A DNA stretch of 40,479 nucleotides from Gp7-AA6 sp036001245 (lineage in GTDB: Bacteria; Acidobacteriota; Thermoanaerobaculia; UBA5066; Gp7-AA6), in the NCBI GenBank assembly GCA_036001245.1, contig DASYUL010000151.1:1-40479 (forward strand). The letters run 5' to 3'. The translations under genes were made by a program, and so were the position numbers. Shown one piece after another: positions 39,572-40,479 of the stretch. Below the pieces are notes generated by a model. That model did not search any database, was not told the DNA's origin, and saw only the letters and a program-made list of their open reading frames with translations. Within the stretch, counting starts at the first letter, position 1. Every line of letters starts with the position of its first letter.

Positions 39572-40329
39572 GGGAGGCGCTGCCGCCGGAAGGACCACCG
39601 CACTTCGAGCTCCGCGTTCTCCCCGACCCGCCGGGCGCCGCGGAAGCCGCGGCGCGCGAGCTCGTTGCCGCGTCGGCGGACGCGTTCCACGATCACGGCA
39701 CCTTCCGGCCCGCCTTCTCGGGCGGCTCGACTCCGCGGCTCCTCTTCCAGACGCTCACGGGAACCGCCTTCCGGCCGCTCGTCGACTGGATGCGCGCTCG
39801 CATTTTCTTCGTGGACGAACGTTGCGTACCGCCCGAGGACGAGCGGTCGAACTACCGTCTCGCGAAGGAGCACCTCTTGGATCCGCTGCGGTTCCCGTCG
39901 GAGAACGTGTTCCGGATGCGCGGCGAGGAAGAACCGGGCCGCGCGGCCGACGAGTACGAGGCGCTCCTTCGCAGGGAGTTCGCTCGTGCGGACCACCTCC
40001 CGCAGTTCGACTACCTTCTCCTCGGTCTCGGTCCCGACGGCCACACGGCCTCTCTCTTCCCGGGGACCCGCGCCGTCGAGGAGACGGAGCGCTGGGTCGT
40101 CGCGAACCACGTGCCGAAGCTCGGCGAGTGGCGGCTCACGCTCACGCTGCCGGTCTTGAATGCCGCCCGCCGCGCGGTCTTTCTCGTCGTGGGGGAGGAG
40201 AAGCGCGATGCCGTGGCCGCGGTGCTTCGAGCGGAGCGGGGGAGCGCGAGCCTGCCCGCGTCGCTCGTTCGCCCGCCGAGCGGCTCTCTCGTCTGGATCG
40301 TGGACGAGGCCGCTGCCTCGTCGCTCTAG
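39568..40329 (+). CDS. pgl: 6-phosphogluconolactonase
   Basis: It hydrolyses the lactone made by Zwf to 6-phosphogluconate. The 253-residue product of the SugE/NagB-like (DevB) type has SGGSTPRLLF (~51-60), FFVDERCVPPEDERSNYR (~80-97) and LGLGPDGHTASLFPGT (~151-166). GTG 39568 overlaps the zwf stop (GTGA). The frame is open far upstream within zwf but not homologous. The stop codon lies at the edge of a hairpin element. Confidence 0.93.
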   Translation: MREALPPEGPPHFELRVLPDPPGAAEAAARELVAASADAFHDHGTFRPAFSGGSTPRLLFQTLTGTAFRPLVDWMRARIFFVDERCVPPEDERSNYRLAKEHLLDPLRFPSENVFRMRGEEEPGRAADEYEALLRREFARADHLPQFDYLLLGLGPDGHTASLFPGTRAVEETERWVVANHVPKLGEWRLTLTLPVLNAARRAVFLVVGEEKRDAVAAVLRAERGSASLPASLVRPPSGSLVWIVDEAAASSL

Positions 40330-40411
40330 CTCGCTCGGGATCTGGCTACGCCACCGGCGCTCGGCTCGCCCGGATGCGGACTCGACCGAGCGCCTGATCC
40401 CTCGCTTCGCT
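40320..40411 (+). repeat. Structured element after a stop codon, copy 2 (covarying hairpin family)
   Basis: The element overlaps the end of pgl. Outer GGGATC/GATCCC (40337-40342, 40396-40401) and inner GGCGCTCGG/CCGAGCGCC (40356-40364, 40386-40394) pairs mirror the copy at 26326-26413. The shared right side reads CTCGACCG then CCTG and TCCCTCGC. Arm substitutions relative to copy 1 keep pairing. Function unknown. Confidence 0.65.
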
Positions 40412-40420
40412 ATCGCTCCC

Positions 40421-40469
40421 GCGGCGCGAGGCTCCTCCCTCGATTACCTCGGGAGACTCCTCGCGCCGC
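40421..40469 (+). repeat. Perfect 11-bp inverted repeat at the right edge
   Basis: GCGGCGCGAGG (40421-40431) and CCTCGCGCCGC (40459-40469) flank a 27-base loop, which itself has a CTCCC/GGGAG pair. It follows the structured element after pgl. It may be a terminator-like or REP-like structure. No gene is visible from 40330 to the window end. Confidence 0.6.
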
Positions 40470-40479
40470 GAGCCGTCGT

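Overview
The window is a GC-rich bacterial chromosome segment made almost entirely of housekeeping genes. It begins with the last 15 codons of tuf and continues through the complete S10-spc-alpha ribosomal superoperon in canonical order: rpsJ-rplC-rplD-rplW-rplB-rpsS-rplV-rpsC-rplP-rpmC-rpsQ / rplN-rplX-rplE-rpsN-rpsH-rplF-rplR-rpsE-rpmD-rplO-secY-adk-map-infA-rpmJ / rpsM-rpsK-rpsD-rpoA-rplQ. Zinc-type S14, S4 and L36, many TGATG/ATGA overlaps and several GTG/TTG starts are visible. The overall picture fits an Acidobacteriota-like lineage (for example a Thermoanaerobaculia relative): a carboxypeptidase-regulatory/TPR exported protein, a DUF3179 protein, a PilT/PilU ATPase with a long tail, GatCA, and the TCATCCTGAG-type intergenic repeat. 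The phylum is an inference from gene content and was not tested.

Region 16.1-19.2 kb holds a VanZ-like membrane protein (+), convergent with a minus-strand pair made of a CCA-adding-type nucleotidyltransferase followed by a PilT/PilU-like ATPase. Region 19.3-22.8 kb runs divergently and encodes gatC, gatA and an exported N-acetylmuramoyl-L-alanine amidase with LysM-like segments. Region 22.8-25.3 kb (-) encodes an M24 (Xaa-Pro) peptidase followed by an exported, possibly MlaC-like, TM plus TPR protein. Region 25.4-27.8 kb (+) has the carboxypeptidase-regulatory/TPR protein and the DUF3179 protein.

Region 27.9-40.3 kb is a central-carbon island. On the minus strand lie a glycogen-debranching-type glucosidase and then cofactor-independent phosphoglycerate mutase. 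On the plus strand lie transketolase, ribose-5-phosphate isomerase B, transaldolase, glucose-6-phosphate isomerase, short-form 6-phosphogluconate dehydrogenase, glucose-6-phosphate dehydrogenase and 6-phosphogluconolactonase. This gives the whole oxidative branch and most of the non-oxidative branch of the pentose phosphate pathway (rpe is absent) next to glycogen breakdown and lower glycolysis.

No stretch over 300 bases lacks a gene. No rRNA, tRNA, CRISPR array, transposase or phage gene was seen. The least ordinary content is between and across genes: at least six families of short hairpin-forming intergenic repeats, some inside the ribosomal operon. One family has two copies, each directly after a stop codon, with compensatory base-pair changes. 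Also notable are a tal/pgi junction where the PGI coding frame stays open back to the tal stop codon in the -1 frame, a RpiB with Asp at the usual ring-opening His position, and long Lys/Ala/Pro-rich extensions on several ribosomal proteins. I found no clear evidence of a wholly new multi-gene system.
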